Positions 33,423 through 45,164 of a stretch of 64,000 bases of DNA are shown here, one piece after another (position 1 is the stretch's first letter; each line of letters opens with the position of its first letter). The DNA is from Rhizophagus clarus. Its lineage: Eukaryota > Glomeromycota > Glomeromycetes > Glomerales > Glomeraceae. Made by a program: the position numbers and the translations under genes. The notes beneath the pieces were generated by a model that searched no databases, was not told the origin of the DNA, and worked only from the letters and a program-made list of their open reading frames with translations. Location: assembly GCA_015698045.1 (NCBI GenBank), contig BLAL01000172.1:434001-498000 (forward strand), read 5' to 3'.

Positions 33423-36400
33423 ATGAAAAAAGGGGAAAGAAAACGCATTGCTGCTAATATCATAGACGAATATAATAATCCTAGTTCATTGACCTCTGAA
33501 CAAACATCTACTGAATTTATGATCAGAAAATCAAGAGAGAAGGTTCTGTGCTTTTGCAGCTATTGTAATAGAAAAATGGTCAATCTGCATACGAAGGAGA
33601 AACATGAACAAACGAATGAGCAAATGACTTCTTTGAAACCATTAAATTGCGATAAGGCTCCAACGTCTCAAGAGTTAGTAGAACTGATTGATTTGACAAT
33701 ATTGTTAGCAGAACCACAAGATACGACAATGTCTATTGATACACATTCTGATAATGATACATATGAGGAACAAAAATATATATTTTTTCCACGCAAAAAA
33801 AGGTAAAACCAGGCACATTTTGTCGTATCACTAAAGTTGAGCTAGTTGCTGAAGATTCCTCTTATAATGTGTCAGCTGAATATGACACAGATGATATCTA
33901 CACTAGTGAATCTTCGACACAAGAAGATTCTCCTAATGATAAAGATAACGATTTTTCAGATAATTTTGAGAATTACTCTCATCCTATGTTCGACATACCG
34001 GATATTTCAGACACACCAAATATTTCAGAATTACCAACAGATGAATTAATTAAAGGGATTTTGATATGGATTATGAAGTTCAGGTCGAGTCATAACATAC
34101 CAAATACCGCAATTGAAAAATTAATACAATTTATTAAAATAATATTGAAAGTATGTAAAAATATCAATTACGAATCATTCCCAAATTCATTGTACATGCT
34201 AAGAAAAAAGTTAGAACTTTTTGATCGATTTATGCAGTTTGCAGCCTGCCAAAAATGCCACAAATTATACAAAAAAGAGGAGATAATATCAAAAGATAAT
34301 AATATCGTTATGAAATGCAGCTATGTCGAATTTCCAAATTTGGCTACAAAGAGATTAAAACAATGTCGTACTCCTTTAGGGAAGTAAATTTCTTTAAATA
34401 ATAGTATATCAATTGTTCCTGAATTAATTTATCTGGTCTCGAGTATACAACAGCAGCTTTCTAGTATGTTCAAGTGGCCAGGATTTGAAGAATTACTGCG
34501 GCATTAGACACGTCATTCAATAATTGACAATGTTCTATCAGATATTTATGATAGCCAAATATGGAAAAATCTTAAGGAATCGTCTAAACAAGGGTCAAAT
34601 AACTTTTTCTGACCAGACAAGGCTGATGCTCATCCAGGATTAATGATGAATTTGGATTGGTTCCAGCCTTACAAAGAAATGATTTACAGTATAGGTATAA
34701 TATATGCAGTAATATGCAATCTACCTCAGGATGTTTGATTTAAGCCCAAAAATGTGCTTATACTCGGCATATTATCAGGGCCTGATGAGGTTAAATTGCG
34801 TAAAGTTAATCATTATCTTTCGCCAATAATAATGAAATTAGAGTCACTTTGAGAAGGCGTGAATCTTAATCGCACTAATGAATGTCCAAATGGCAAAGAT
34901 ATTTGAGCTGCATTAATAATTGCTTCGTGTGATATTCCTGGAGCTCAAAAATTATGCGGGCATATCTCTGCCCTCGCATCATGTCATCGATGTAAAAAAA
35001 GGGCCAATAATCGCAATTTTGGTGGCATGGCAGATATAAGCGACTGGTTTATCATGAAAGATCCAGTAGAGCATCATCAAAAGGCTTTGGAATGGCGACG
35101 ATGCAAATCTAACGCAGAAAGAGAGAGATTCGTCAAGGTGAATGGTGTAAGGTGGTCTGAAATATTAAGACTCTTGTATTTTGATCTGATTCAGTTTGTT
35201 GTTATAAATCTGTTGCACTGCCTTTTTCTAGGAATCATAAAATAGATAACAAAACGAATATTGATCGATGAAGATGTAATAACAGAAAAAGCTCTTCAAT
35301 CAATTCAAAAGAAAATGAGCGAATTTAAGCTACCATTAGATTTGGGACGAATTCCTGAAAAAATCCATTGTGGTGAAGGTTTTTCTAACTTTACCGCTAA
35401 CCAATGGCGCAACTTTTTCCTAATATACGCCACTGTTGTGTTATGGAATCATCTTCCGAATAAAGATCGCAAAATTCTTATGTATTTCATAAGAGTTTGT
35501 ACGATTTTGGTTAGAAGAATTGTGGAGATTAACGATATGAAAGAAACTCATGAACTTTTAGTAAAGATAATTAAATTGATCAAAGAGCATTAGGGCGAAG
35601 GAAAAATAACGCCAAAGCTCCACCTATCATTACATCTATGTGAGTGCTCTTACGATTACAGTCCCCTGTATTCGTTCTGGTGCTTTAGCTTTGAACGAAT
35701 GAATGGCGTATTAGGTAATTCAAATTTAAATTCATTTGCTGTATCGATTTTTCAAATTATATTATTCCATTAAGCAAAGATTAATAATAAAATATTTATT
35801 AGAATCGTTGCCTAATAATCACCGCCAAATTGAACCTGAACTAATGCGTCAATTGATGACTGAAACACAAATAAACAGCTCAAGTTCAGAAGTAATTGGC
35901 ATCAAATTACTCAATAAACGACCTTCTGTCGGTTCTCTTTTCGAATTTCCAACAAATGAAATGTATCAATTTTTGATGAATTCCAGAAATATATTGGAAT
36001 CACTAATTACTGGTTGTGAGGAATTTCTGGGTATATTTTTAGCACCGCAATCTGAAGATATTCATCTTGATGAACAAATCTACGATTTACTTATTGAATA
36101 TTATAAGGATACATACGTAGATTCTATATTCAGAAAACCGTTCACAGAAAATTTACCCAATTTGATGATTGTTATCAACAAAGCAAATCGATATGAAAGA
36201 TGTCAAATCAGTGCAGAAATTTTTGGATCTGCTGCTGCAACACGACATATTAAGAGCTCATTTATCTTAGCTAAATTTATTAATCGTGATGGGAATAGCG
36301 TCGATACTTACCCAAGTCAAATCCAATTTTTTTTTGAACATAGCGTTCATTTATCCTCCCATAATTTGACACACAAATTGGCTTACATCAAATGGTACAA

Positions 36401-36629
36401 ACTGGCAAATTTGACATCCTGATTCTATTTCAGTATTGACGATGATGTCAAAACTTGTAACGTCAAATTATGGGAAGATAGTTTCTATTTGAGCAGTAGA
36501 GACAATATAATCCCAATATACAACATTTTAGGTCAGTTTATATCTGTAAAATACAAAAAATCAGATCGATCTAATGCCAGAGAATATTTAGCTGTTATTC
36601 CTATAAATAGAAAGTTCTATTTGCGTTGA
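33423..36629 (+). pseudogene. CACTA transposase, tnp2-like with DUF4218-like end, decayed
   Basis: The N-terminus (33423-33806) has a CxxC zinc-like motif (CFCSYCNRKMVNLHTKEKH); a one-base shift near 33800, or a very short intron, leads to an acidic region and a second CxxC (ACQKCHKLY). The core has NLDWFQPYK, ICNLPQD and GILSGPDEVKL, as in tnp2 transposases, then CDIPGAQKLCG and HRCKK. The end has YSFWCFSFERMNGVLG and, after an intron at about 35717-35803, ESLPNNHRQIEPELM. In-frame stops: TAA 34385, TAG 34505, TGA 34610, 34736, 34850 and 34904, TAG 35243 and 35591, TGA 36420. The final stop is TGA 36627-36629. It cannot make a full transposase. Confidence 0.75.
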
Positions 36630-36769
36630 TTTAATATAACATTTATACTAGTCCAAATTGTTTAAACATTTTTTAAGAAATATTGTATCATTGTTTTTTA
36701 TTATACTTAATAATATTAATATAGTAAATATATTATAACCATTATTTAATATAGAAAAGTGAATACAAT

Positions 36770-36964
36770 TCGGCCATTATTCATGTGAGGCTGAATATAG
36801 TTTAATTTTTATTATACGCAATTTGATCATCATTCGGCAAGATCGAATCAGAGTCGAATATAGATTGAATTGCATATCATTACTAATTTAGGTCAATTTT
36901 TTTAAAAATTGGCCGAATCTAGACCAGATTTTTTGGAGGCCGAATATTCCTTTTTTGACTAGTG
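36770..36964 (-). repeat. CACTA right terminal and subterminal repeats
   Basis: ATTCGGCC, AGGCTGAAT, ATTCGGC, AGTCGAAT, TTGGCCGAAT and AGGCCGAAT precede the terminal GACTAGTG at 36957-36964. Both strands carry the same words as the left end. Confidence 0.75.
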
Positions 36965-36969
36965 TATGT

Positions 36970-39900
36970 GAGATACACATTCGTTTTGATATTTTTCTGA
37001 AAGCTTAGGTCTCATAGCTCTTTTTTTGGCCTTCTCATGAAAGACACTATCTTTGACCATATTCTTATATACCATATTGCGCCAATGATTATATGGTAAA
37101 GTAGTTATCCCATCTGATAATATCCAGCACTTAGTATCTATGGAGCAGAGTGCCTTTTTCTCAGATTAGATCAGGGATAATATGTGATCCTTTGATCAGA
37201 TACCTACATTCTTTGCATAGAATACTTTCTTACCAAAAAGACAATCCTGATATACTAATGTTATAGGATCTGCTTCAAATCGTATAGCCAAATCTTTAGC
37301 TTCTTGTTCTAATAATAATGACTTATCTAACAGATTATCTAGCAATGACCCTTCTAAAGCTGGCATGTATGAATCTGTAGCCATATCGCCCATACATTTT
37401 TTACTAACCCCCTTATGCTTAGACTTTGTAGTCTTATTAGCTAAGATATAGTGGTAAGATTTGGCCTGGATATGCATAGACCCTGTGATTACATTATCTG
37501 GCGTCTCATCCTTAAATTTACCAACAGTAGTATTCCTATTAAGGTTAAAGAGGTCTGGTTGCTCAACCATGTCTTTATAAATATCCTCAGTCTTGACATG
37601 ATAAATAAATGAATCAGTGTCCATATAGCCAAGCCTGGCTTTATTACCATATTTTTCTTTCACATATCTGTACCAGAATTTGTACATGTGAAGCTTACTA
37701 AGACTTAGAATGGATGTTCCAATTATGATTGGCTTGTTAAGAGTCACGCTGGCCTTTCCCATATGTGCTCCTATAAGGGTGCTTCCAAGCTCTCAGGCAT
37801 ATTTAAATCTTAGACTACAAATCTTATTCAAGAGTGCCTTTTCATCCTGCTCATTTATATTCCTCATGAGTTTGACATCCTGATATTTGCGAACATTCTC
37901 TATAGTTTTCCCATAACAGGCATTATTCTTGAGTATGAAGAAATCACTTAGAAATGTATTTCCAGCTTTTTTAGCCTCATTATGATTCTCAGTATTTAAG
38001 GATATATAAGGGGCAAGCCAGTTAGACTGTTCAAATGATAAGATTTCTGTAACCTCGTCTATAATCATTCTTAACTTCACATAATACTGGAGTTCTTGAT
38101 AATGAATGACATAATAGTTTCGCTTGCCAAGGTGAGGGATTATTAATTTTTCTGTTTTAGCAAAGCAATCCCCATCTATTTTTTCCACTAATTTAGCATT
38201 ATATGGGCTTAACCAATCCTTTTCTACTGCGACATTTTCCACAGCTGGTGGCAGGTCACTTAAATAATCATGAGTCTTATATGGGAAATGAGCATTACCT
38301 CCCAAACATAACCCACGACATGAATCTGCTTTAGTTCTAAGAGTAATATCTAACCATTTCTTTTGCGCATCTTAATTATCTTGGAGATACTTTTGACTTA
38401 CCTCCCATTTATAATCTCTAATAGGTAAGAATTGGCTCATAGCCCATCTATAAAGATTTGTCACATCCACATATGAGATTTATGTTGTAGGTTTAGATGG
38501 GTCAAATACCTCACCCATCTTTGGATTATTAGCTTGAAAGTATCGATGTACAGCCATAGTTAATCCCCTGTGCTTAGACTTTTCTATAAAATCATGCATC
38601 GCCATATCTGTGAATAGTTCAATCTTGACTTCTGTCATTTTAAGCATAGAATCCCAAGATAAGGCTGGAAGAGATGTATAATGACTTGGATCAAGGCCAT
38701 CACTTTCCATAGACATTTTTCTAAATTCTATCCAAACATCTGCTAGAAGAAGTACATCAATTTTAAGATAGAGATCATTATATTCACCTAGATTTTTACA
38801 ATTGAATTCCTTCCATATTTTTTGGGCATGTTCATAATTCTTTTGTGTAATTTTACCTCCAAGTATGCTATGGAATTCGTGGAATGGAGGGAGTTCTGTT
38901 TCCTTAAATCTATCTTGTGAATCTATATAGTCATAAGGTTGAACCCCCTTGCATGTAACTAAATCTATTTGTTTATCGGTATAGCCTAAATCCTTGAAAT
39001 GCTTCTTAGTTATAGGCTTGTTATTACCCAAGTTTTCTGCAAATTTAGCCAGGCTTGTGTTCATGAATTGCTAGCTATCGATATATTTAAGCTGACCTAC
39101 CTTTATAGTCTTATATCGCTTAAATGTTTCAACTACGACTCTGATCTGATGGGCATTGACTGATCGCCCAACAGATTCACAGACCAAATGTAAATCATAT
39201 TCACGGAAGTTATAGAAGATGATTGGAATAGGTGTCTTCCATGCTTCTATTCGAAGCTTAAGATTACAGAAATTGTGAGCTGATCCACGATACTTTCCTG
39301 TGATATGGCAGTGATCCCAAACCTTATCAACCATAGTCTCTAAGTTTTCAATTTCTTTAATTGTTTTAGAAGCAATGTAACTAAAGATTTGTGTTCGTCT
39401 GAGTTCCCATCCTTGGCTAATTTTTTTAGCTTCTCATTTATAGCCCATAATTTTTTCTCTAGATAAGCAACTGCCTCTCTATCAACAACAAATTTTTCTT
39501 TACAGATCTAGCAAATATCTGACTCAGCGAAATTTTTCTTGTCTTTCTCAGTTACTTTTCTCTCATGTTTAACGGCTAATATCTCATTGATTCTAACCAG
39601 CTCCTGAATCGATTTGACGAACAAATTCTTGGGTAACATTTTCATCTCAGTATAGGAAAGGCCCCACACATCTCCTGTATCAATCCAGTAGACCATATAA
39701 CTAAAGCTATTTGCTTTTTGTTCAGCAAGTTTGTGCATACTTCCACCATATAGTTCATCACATTTCTTATTATCAGCCTTGAAATCTGCTATAATAATAC
39801 ATGGAGCATTTATTATTTGACCATAGTTCTTGAACTCCATAAAATCATCAACTCCTTTCTGAGGTAGTTTGACTATTTGACATTCTTCAGCCTGTCCGAA

Positions 39901-41370
39901 GCAATAATCTTGATGATAGTTTCAGGTTGCTTCTAAAGGCCAACTTATATCACATTGGTTGCATGAATATCTCTTTTCATGATGCTTCGTATCTTTAAAT
40001 CTTAATCTATCATGATTCTTTATCCAGAGAAAGTGATTCTTTTGCGTGTACTTGTCATTCTCAGATTTGGTAATATTTGTAAGAACCATGAGATATATTT
40101 TATGGGGTCTGTTATAGTTCTTGCTAAAAATTACACTTTTGGATGTAGCAGTTTCTTCATTCCATTCTCAAACATTTATAGAAATATCAGGATTCATCTC
40201 CTCAATCTTTTTGAAAATACGTGAACAGATAGGAGTAGGCATAGGGATACTATCAAGCTTAACCTTTTTCAGATATGGTTTTAGCTTCTTAGCTCTAAAG
40301 ATTCTTTTAAGATGCTCTGTATGTCTATCCTGATATGCGAAATAACATCCAAAAGCTTCTTGAAGACATTTTTCAGATAATTTGTTTGTCTCTGGATCAA
40401 TTAACCCTTGATTATCTGGATTGATAGTAGGTACACTTTGTATTTGCAAGCTTTTTGGGTGTGATAGTATAGGAGCCACCTGTAGCTTGATGGTAAGTAT
40501 ATGTTTCAATACTTAATGAATCAATCCGTTCAAGAATAAAACCTGATTTATTTATCAAATGGTCTGAAATCTTTTTGTCAATATGACTAATAGATTTGGC
40601 TAAATGTTCATCAATATCCTTTCTGAAAGAAGTACACCCATTTTTCCTCTATGATATGTATCAAGATTTATAGCCTCATAATTTGCTTTATCTGCAAGAT
40701 CGCCTTTTTCTTTATATTTGTATTTTACATATGTGGCATTTATAACTAATGCTGTTTTTATTTGATCTTTTCTGTGAAGCTCTTTTTGTAATACACTTGT
40801 AATTGCCTCACGTGATGCTCCTATTAGTTGTGGTATATATGAAGCATCCACGTATTTTGTATGTTCAGTCTGCTGTTTATTAAATGCATATTTGGAATTA
40901 TTGCTAGATGGAACTTTTTCTTTCCATACAGTCATATTCTTAAGATTATTATGTTGTCTAGCAGAGTTATGATTTCTTTCTATAAATATAATATCAGTCT
41001 CTTGGTTTGTTGTCTGTAAGATAGAAGCTTGCTCATTTCTTTGCATCTCTCTATGCGCTTGGGTTGTTGGACCAGGACCTGCTTTAGGTTCGCCCTCTTG
41101 GTCTTCATCATGTGGTTCAGAAGTTGGCTTTAGAATAACTGTTTGCGTTTTTTCCTTTCTACGATCCTTTTCTTTAATATGAACTACAGGAGCTAGGATA
41201 GGACTTGATGATTGAGGTCTGGTTGGTTGATTATTTATAGAAAGTAAACTGCATTGGTTTTTTATACTTGTATAATGCTGACGAAGCTTTTGTGGTGTAG
41301 AGAAAGCCTTTCTACAACAGTTACATTCACGATTTTTTTTATCACTTCTTGCTATGATATTATGTTAAGT
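36970..41370 (-). pseudogene. Family B DNA polymerase of a Maverick/virus-like element, decayed
   Basis: Reading on the minus strand from about 41360: a C2H2-like finger (CNCCRKAFSTPQKL), a helical N-terminal region, FKNYGQ...CIIIADF (upstream of the exonuclease), an HNH/endonuclease VII-like motif (DHCHITGKYRGSAH), exonuclease motifs (IFYNFREYD; DLYLKIDVLLLADVW), then polymerase region with NNACYGKT and motif C YMDTDSF. In-frame stops lie at 40168, 39922, 39508, 39071, 38480, 38372, 37793, 37196 and 37166, and frame shifts near 40600, 40440 and 39375. The layout matches protein-primed (DNA_pol_B_2-type) polymerases of Polinton/Maverick and related viruses. The exact 5' start is unresolved. 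It is not functional. Confidence 0.75.
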
Positions 41371-42344
41371 CTAACCTCTAATATATGTGAAAACTTTTTC
41401 TCAATTTAAAATATTTAATCATTTGACTCTTAATGTTTAATTACTTTTATAATTTCGAATTTATGAATTTTCATTGATCTAACAATCTGTAGGATGAGAA
41501 ATAGGTTTAAAGTTATCCACCTCAAAGTTCTTGAACGAGAGGGGAGCCATTATCAGATTCGTCATAAATATTCTTCGGGATAAGGCTTGGATATATGATC
41601 AAAATAACAAAGAGGTTAGTCCCTTTCTTGTCCAATGATTGCTGGAGATCATCAATTGAGGATGAAAGTTAGATTTAAAGGTTAGACTTATCTCATTTTG
41701 TTTACGAGTATAAATCAGTTTTAGAATTAATTCTAGGATAACATAAAATCTGATATGCAAAATGAGCTTGCATTTATGGCCTGCGAGCACACTCGGACAC
41801 TTCGGTCTTTGGTGCTCTTGGCCTTTTTTAAACCCAAGCAATATAGCATACTTTTTTTATTATATTATTTGAAATTAAAATTCGGCCAGCTTGTTAACAA
41901 TGATGGTATTCTCCTTTAGCGTGTAAACTAAAAATTTTGGGCAATATGGGTATGTTAATAGGATTTGAGCCCAGCTCGATTATAATCCTGAATTCTATAT
42001 TGTTTTTTATTATATTTCCTGATATTGCAAACAAATTTAGATTTCAAAAAAGATTATATAAATTTCTATATCAGGAATTAAGCATGGAAGAGCTTACTCC
42101 TTTTATAGCTATATGGTAATTTTGTCCCAGAACTCCCATTATTACCTATATTAAGATGATGATAGGGCACAAGAGCAATCTTTTAGAATGGGAAACCAGT
42201 TTGAAGTTTTAATAAATTAGTTATATAAACAACAGATATATCTGAATCCTCATATAACCAATAAATTCACAAATTGCACTATGATACCTTGCAAAAAAAA
42301 AAAAAAAAAATATTACTAATAATTACTAATATTTTTTTTTTTTT
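41371..42344. other. Gene-free stretch upstream of the polymerase relic
   Basis: Possible element debris: short frames at 41599-41841 (minus) and 41937-42119 (plus) have no recognised domain. From 42290 poly-A and poly-T runs alternate. Confidence 0.35.
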
Positions 42345-42975
42345 TTTTTGCTAGCATTTTGAAATAACCCTTAAAAGAGAAATGTTAAAATAGGATAGAA
42401 TCTTATAATCATAGTAAAAATATTTGTTATTGGTATTATATTAACTACTTTTTTTATTTTTATTAAATGTTTTAAAAATTTAAAATTTTTTCAGTTAGTA
42501 AAACTTATATATTATATAAGTTATATATTATATTTGTAATTTTTTAATGCTGTAATTCTGGTCAAATCTACTTTGCTTTAACAGACCTCTTTTAAAAGAT
42601 AAATAAAAAATGGAAAATACTTTTTTACTACTATATAAATATTAGCAAATTCTTTTTCTTTCTTTTTTTTTTTTTTGTAAAAACTTTCTAGATATTTTAA
42701 AATAATTCCTAAAAGTTAAATAAAAAGTAAAAAGTGGAAATATTTCTGTATTGCGGAAGTATTAGCATTGATGTTCCTTTCTTTTTTTTGTAAAAATCTT
42801 TTTGAATATTTCAAAATTACTTTTGAAAGATAAATGAAAAATAAAGATGCTTTTTTATTGCTTTAGAAATATTAATAATTGATATTAATGCTTTTTTTTT
42901 GTTTTTTTTGTAAGAACTTTTTGGACATTCCAAATAGCTCTAGAAGGGTAAATGGAAAATAGGGAGTTATTAGTT
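42345..42975. repeat. Diverged tandem repeat of about 120 bases, four to five units
   Basis: Recurring order: TTTTTTTTGTAAAAACTTT, then ATATTTCAAAATAA, AAAAGATAAATGAAAAAT, TTTTTTATTGCT, and ATATTAGCAATTGATG. Units start near 42345, 42680, 42790 and 42905, with one poorly kept copy between the first two. Non-coding. Confidence 0.55.
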
Positions 42976-43718
42976 TTTATTATCATTAAAGTAAAATTTT
43001 GAAAAGATTGCTAACAAAATTTTTTATAAATCACGTGATATAGTATTCAGATAAACCGTGTACAAATTATTAAATCATAAATAAATTATATTTTATCTCT
43101 AAATACTGAATATTATTTGTACTAATATATTAAAATTTTTAATTTCAAAACTTTAAAAATTTATGGAAACTTCATATTACTTTCTATTTGATTAATATAG
43201 AAAAATGATTTTTAAAAATCATCTTATCAAAATGTATTTATCTTTAGTATTAACAGTGAACATAATATTAGTGCTTATTTAAATTTTTTTTTTTTTTTTA
43301 AATCAAGGATTTGAATCTCCAAAATTTTCTTTTTACATAAAGAAAAACAAAATAATATAGTAAAATAAAAACCCTAATAGTTGGAAGAAGAAAGTCAAGT
43401 AAATACACTTGCATTATTTGCATGATGTTTATGAGATCAAGTTTTATCAGAATCCTTCATGTGGAAGAGAAACTTATCGATATTCAAGATTATTGCTAGA
43501 CGTAAAGTACAAATGCAATAATTGGATGCTTTGTATTTAGAAATATCGATTTATTTTGTCAAGATTAAATTGATATCAAGAACAAAATTAAATTTCCGTT
43601 AGTTTTAAATATCATAAATTATTTATTCTATCACATCTCAGAGACTATAGAGTTTCACAATTACATAAAAAATTTTTTAATTTGATATTCTATAATAAGG
43701 ATTTTCTATAATTAATTT
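42976..43718. other. AT-rich stretch, no gene seen
   Basis: Downstream flank of the UPF0047 gene. No exon, RNA gene or repeat family recognised. Confidence 0.45.
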
Positions 43719-44354
43719 TTAAGCTTTTTTTTCACCTTGTAAAGTAACAACTATTCTTCTACCGGAAGAATATGTTCTGTGTTCGCATAACCAAATGCTT
43801 AAAAAAAAAAGAATTATTGAAGAATTTGAATTCATCAAGTTAAAAAGCAATGTATTTGACTTACCCCTGCCATGTTCCTAAATTCAATTTACCATTTGTA
43901 ATTGGTATGTTTAAAGAAGCACCAACAATAGCACATTTGACATGGCCAGGCTATAATTATATCATACATGAGCAAGAAAATTCAAAAGAAAACATGAGAT
44001 TGGTTGACAAAATTTACCATGTCATCGGGACCTTCAGCGGTATGTACGTAAGGTAAATTCTCTGGAACTATTTTATTCAATGCCATTTCCATATCTACTC
44101 TTACATCAGGATCAGCATTTTCATTGAGACATAGTGAAGCAGAAGTATGTTGAACTTATGGAAAAAATGAAATAACTTATATTGAAATTCTTGGTCAAAA
44201 TTAAATAAACACTAACAATGAACTTACGAAAAATATTTGCCATCCCTATTTCATATTGTTGAATTTCAGGGACTTGTTTTTCAATTTCTCTAGTAATCAA
44301 ATGACATCCTCGAGATTTTGATCTTAAATTAACCGTTTTTTGAAACCAAGACAT
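43719..44354 (-). CDS. UPF0047 / YjbQ family protein
   Basis: Four exons on the minus strand (44354-44228, 44154-44018, 43950-43865, 43797-43719) join to 142 residues, the usual family length of about 140. Typical sequence is kept throughout: MSWFQKTVNLRSKSRGCHLI at the start, QHTSASLCLNENADPDVRVD, VHTAEGPDDMPGHVKCAIVG, LNLGTWQGIWLCEHR and RRIVVTLQGE at the end. The conserved His, Asp, Glu and Cys residues of the family are present in these blocks. Members have been linked to a weak thiamine-phosphate synthase activity in bacteria; the role in fungi is not settled, so no function is claimed. All introns are short and all phases close. Confidence 0.92.
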
Positions 44355-45164
44355 TTCTTTAATAAAGTTGATTCTAAGATAATTATCTGGACTGAAAAGA
44401 GTTCTTTTTTCTATTGAATAGATATGTAAATCGAAATTTTATAAAGATGGATTCGTCGATCTTTTATTATAAATAGATCGATGTGCTTTTTACGTCATTA
44501 TCATCACATCAAATCAATCATAAATGGCAAAATTAAAATTTATTAGTTAAGGATATATCCTTAGTTGGGTAGTATAAAAATATGATTATTGTATAGTGAT
44601 TTATTACAAAAATTGAAAAAAAATAGGCTTACGGAATATAAGTAACAAATTATCGCCATATTTTTTCAATTACAAACCTGATAACCGACTTTCAATTAAT
44701 GAATATTACTCCTTTCACATTACTTATAGGATATTCAAATTCAAATAACAAAATTAATGTTTACATTTCATTATTATTTCTTGAATACGAGAGTGAAAGG
44801 CACTCCGTTACATTGGATAGGTAAAAGCCTCCATCTGAATCGGTCATTCATCATTTATAACAAACTTCCAAAATAGATTCGTACAAACGGAATATTGAAT
44901 TTTCTTATTGAACTATACAAATCTTGCCAAAATTCGCAAGATTTATCCAGCGAATATTGAAATAAAATTCCATAACAATACGTAGCTTCTGTCGCAATTG
45001 GAAAAGGGAAGGTTAATGAAAATATTATTTTACGTTTCTAAACAAAGTAATTAAATTGTTTTTGGTAATTCTCTCCCTTTTTAGACTAGTATATTAGTTG
45101 CTCGTTAATATCACTTCAATTCCTTTTAATATAACAGAGATAATTGCAAAAAACTCCAAAACAT
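44355..45164. other. Gene-free gap, about 800 bases
   Basis: No firm gene. A GC-richer patch at about 44785-44850 (GTGAAAGGCACTCCGTTACA) could be element debris, but no frame extends. The left part is the upstream region of the UPF0047 gene. Confidence 0.35.

Larger units (their letters stand above)
29805..36964. mobile_element. CACTA DNA transposon, complete ends, about 7.2 kb
   Basis: The left end starts CACTAGTCGAAAAAA and the right end finishes TTTTTTGACTAGTG, so the termini are inverted CACTAGTC. TAT at 29802-29804 and TAT at 36965-36967 form a 3-base target duplication, as CACTA elements make. Subterminal copies of GGCCGAAT, GGTCGAAT and their complements lie within about 300 bases of both ends; these are the usual transposase-binding repeats. 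Inside are a minus-strand accessory gene and a plus-strand tnp2-type transposase, both with stops, so this copy is not autonomous. It interrupts the downstream end of the polymerase relic. Confidence 0.92.

Noticed and set aside
35717..35803. Second frame shift in the transposase
   Set aside because: The segment has a good donor (GTAATT) and acceptor (TATTAG), and removing it restores the phase, so an intron explains it.
26424..41370. TGA read as tryptophan (mitochondrial-type code or plasmid origin)
   Set aside because: TAG and TAA also interrupt the same frames, frame shifts are present, and flanking nuclear genes end with TGA.
43300..43330. tRNA-like B box (GGATTTGAATCTCC)
   Set aside because: No matching A box or cloverleaf could be folded around it.
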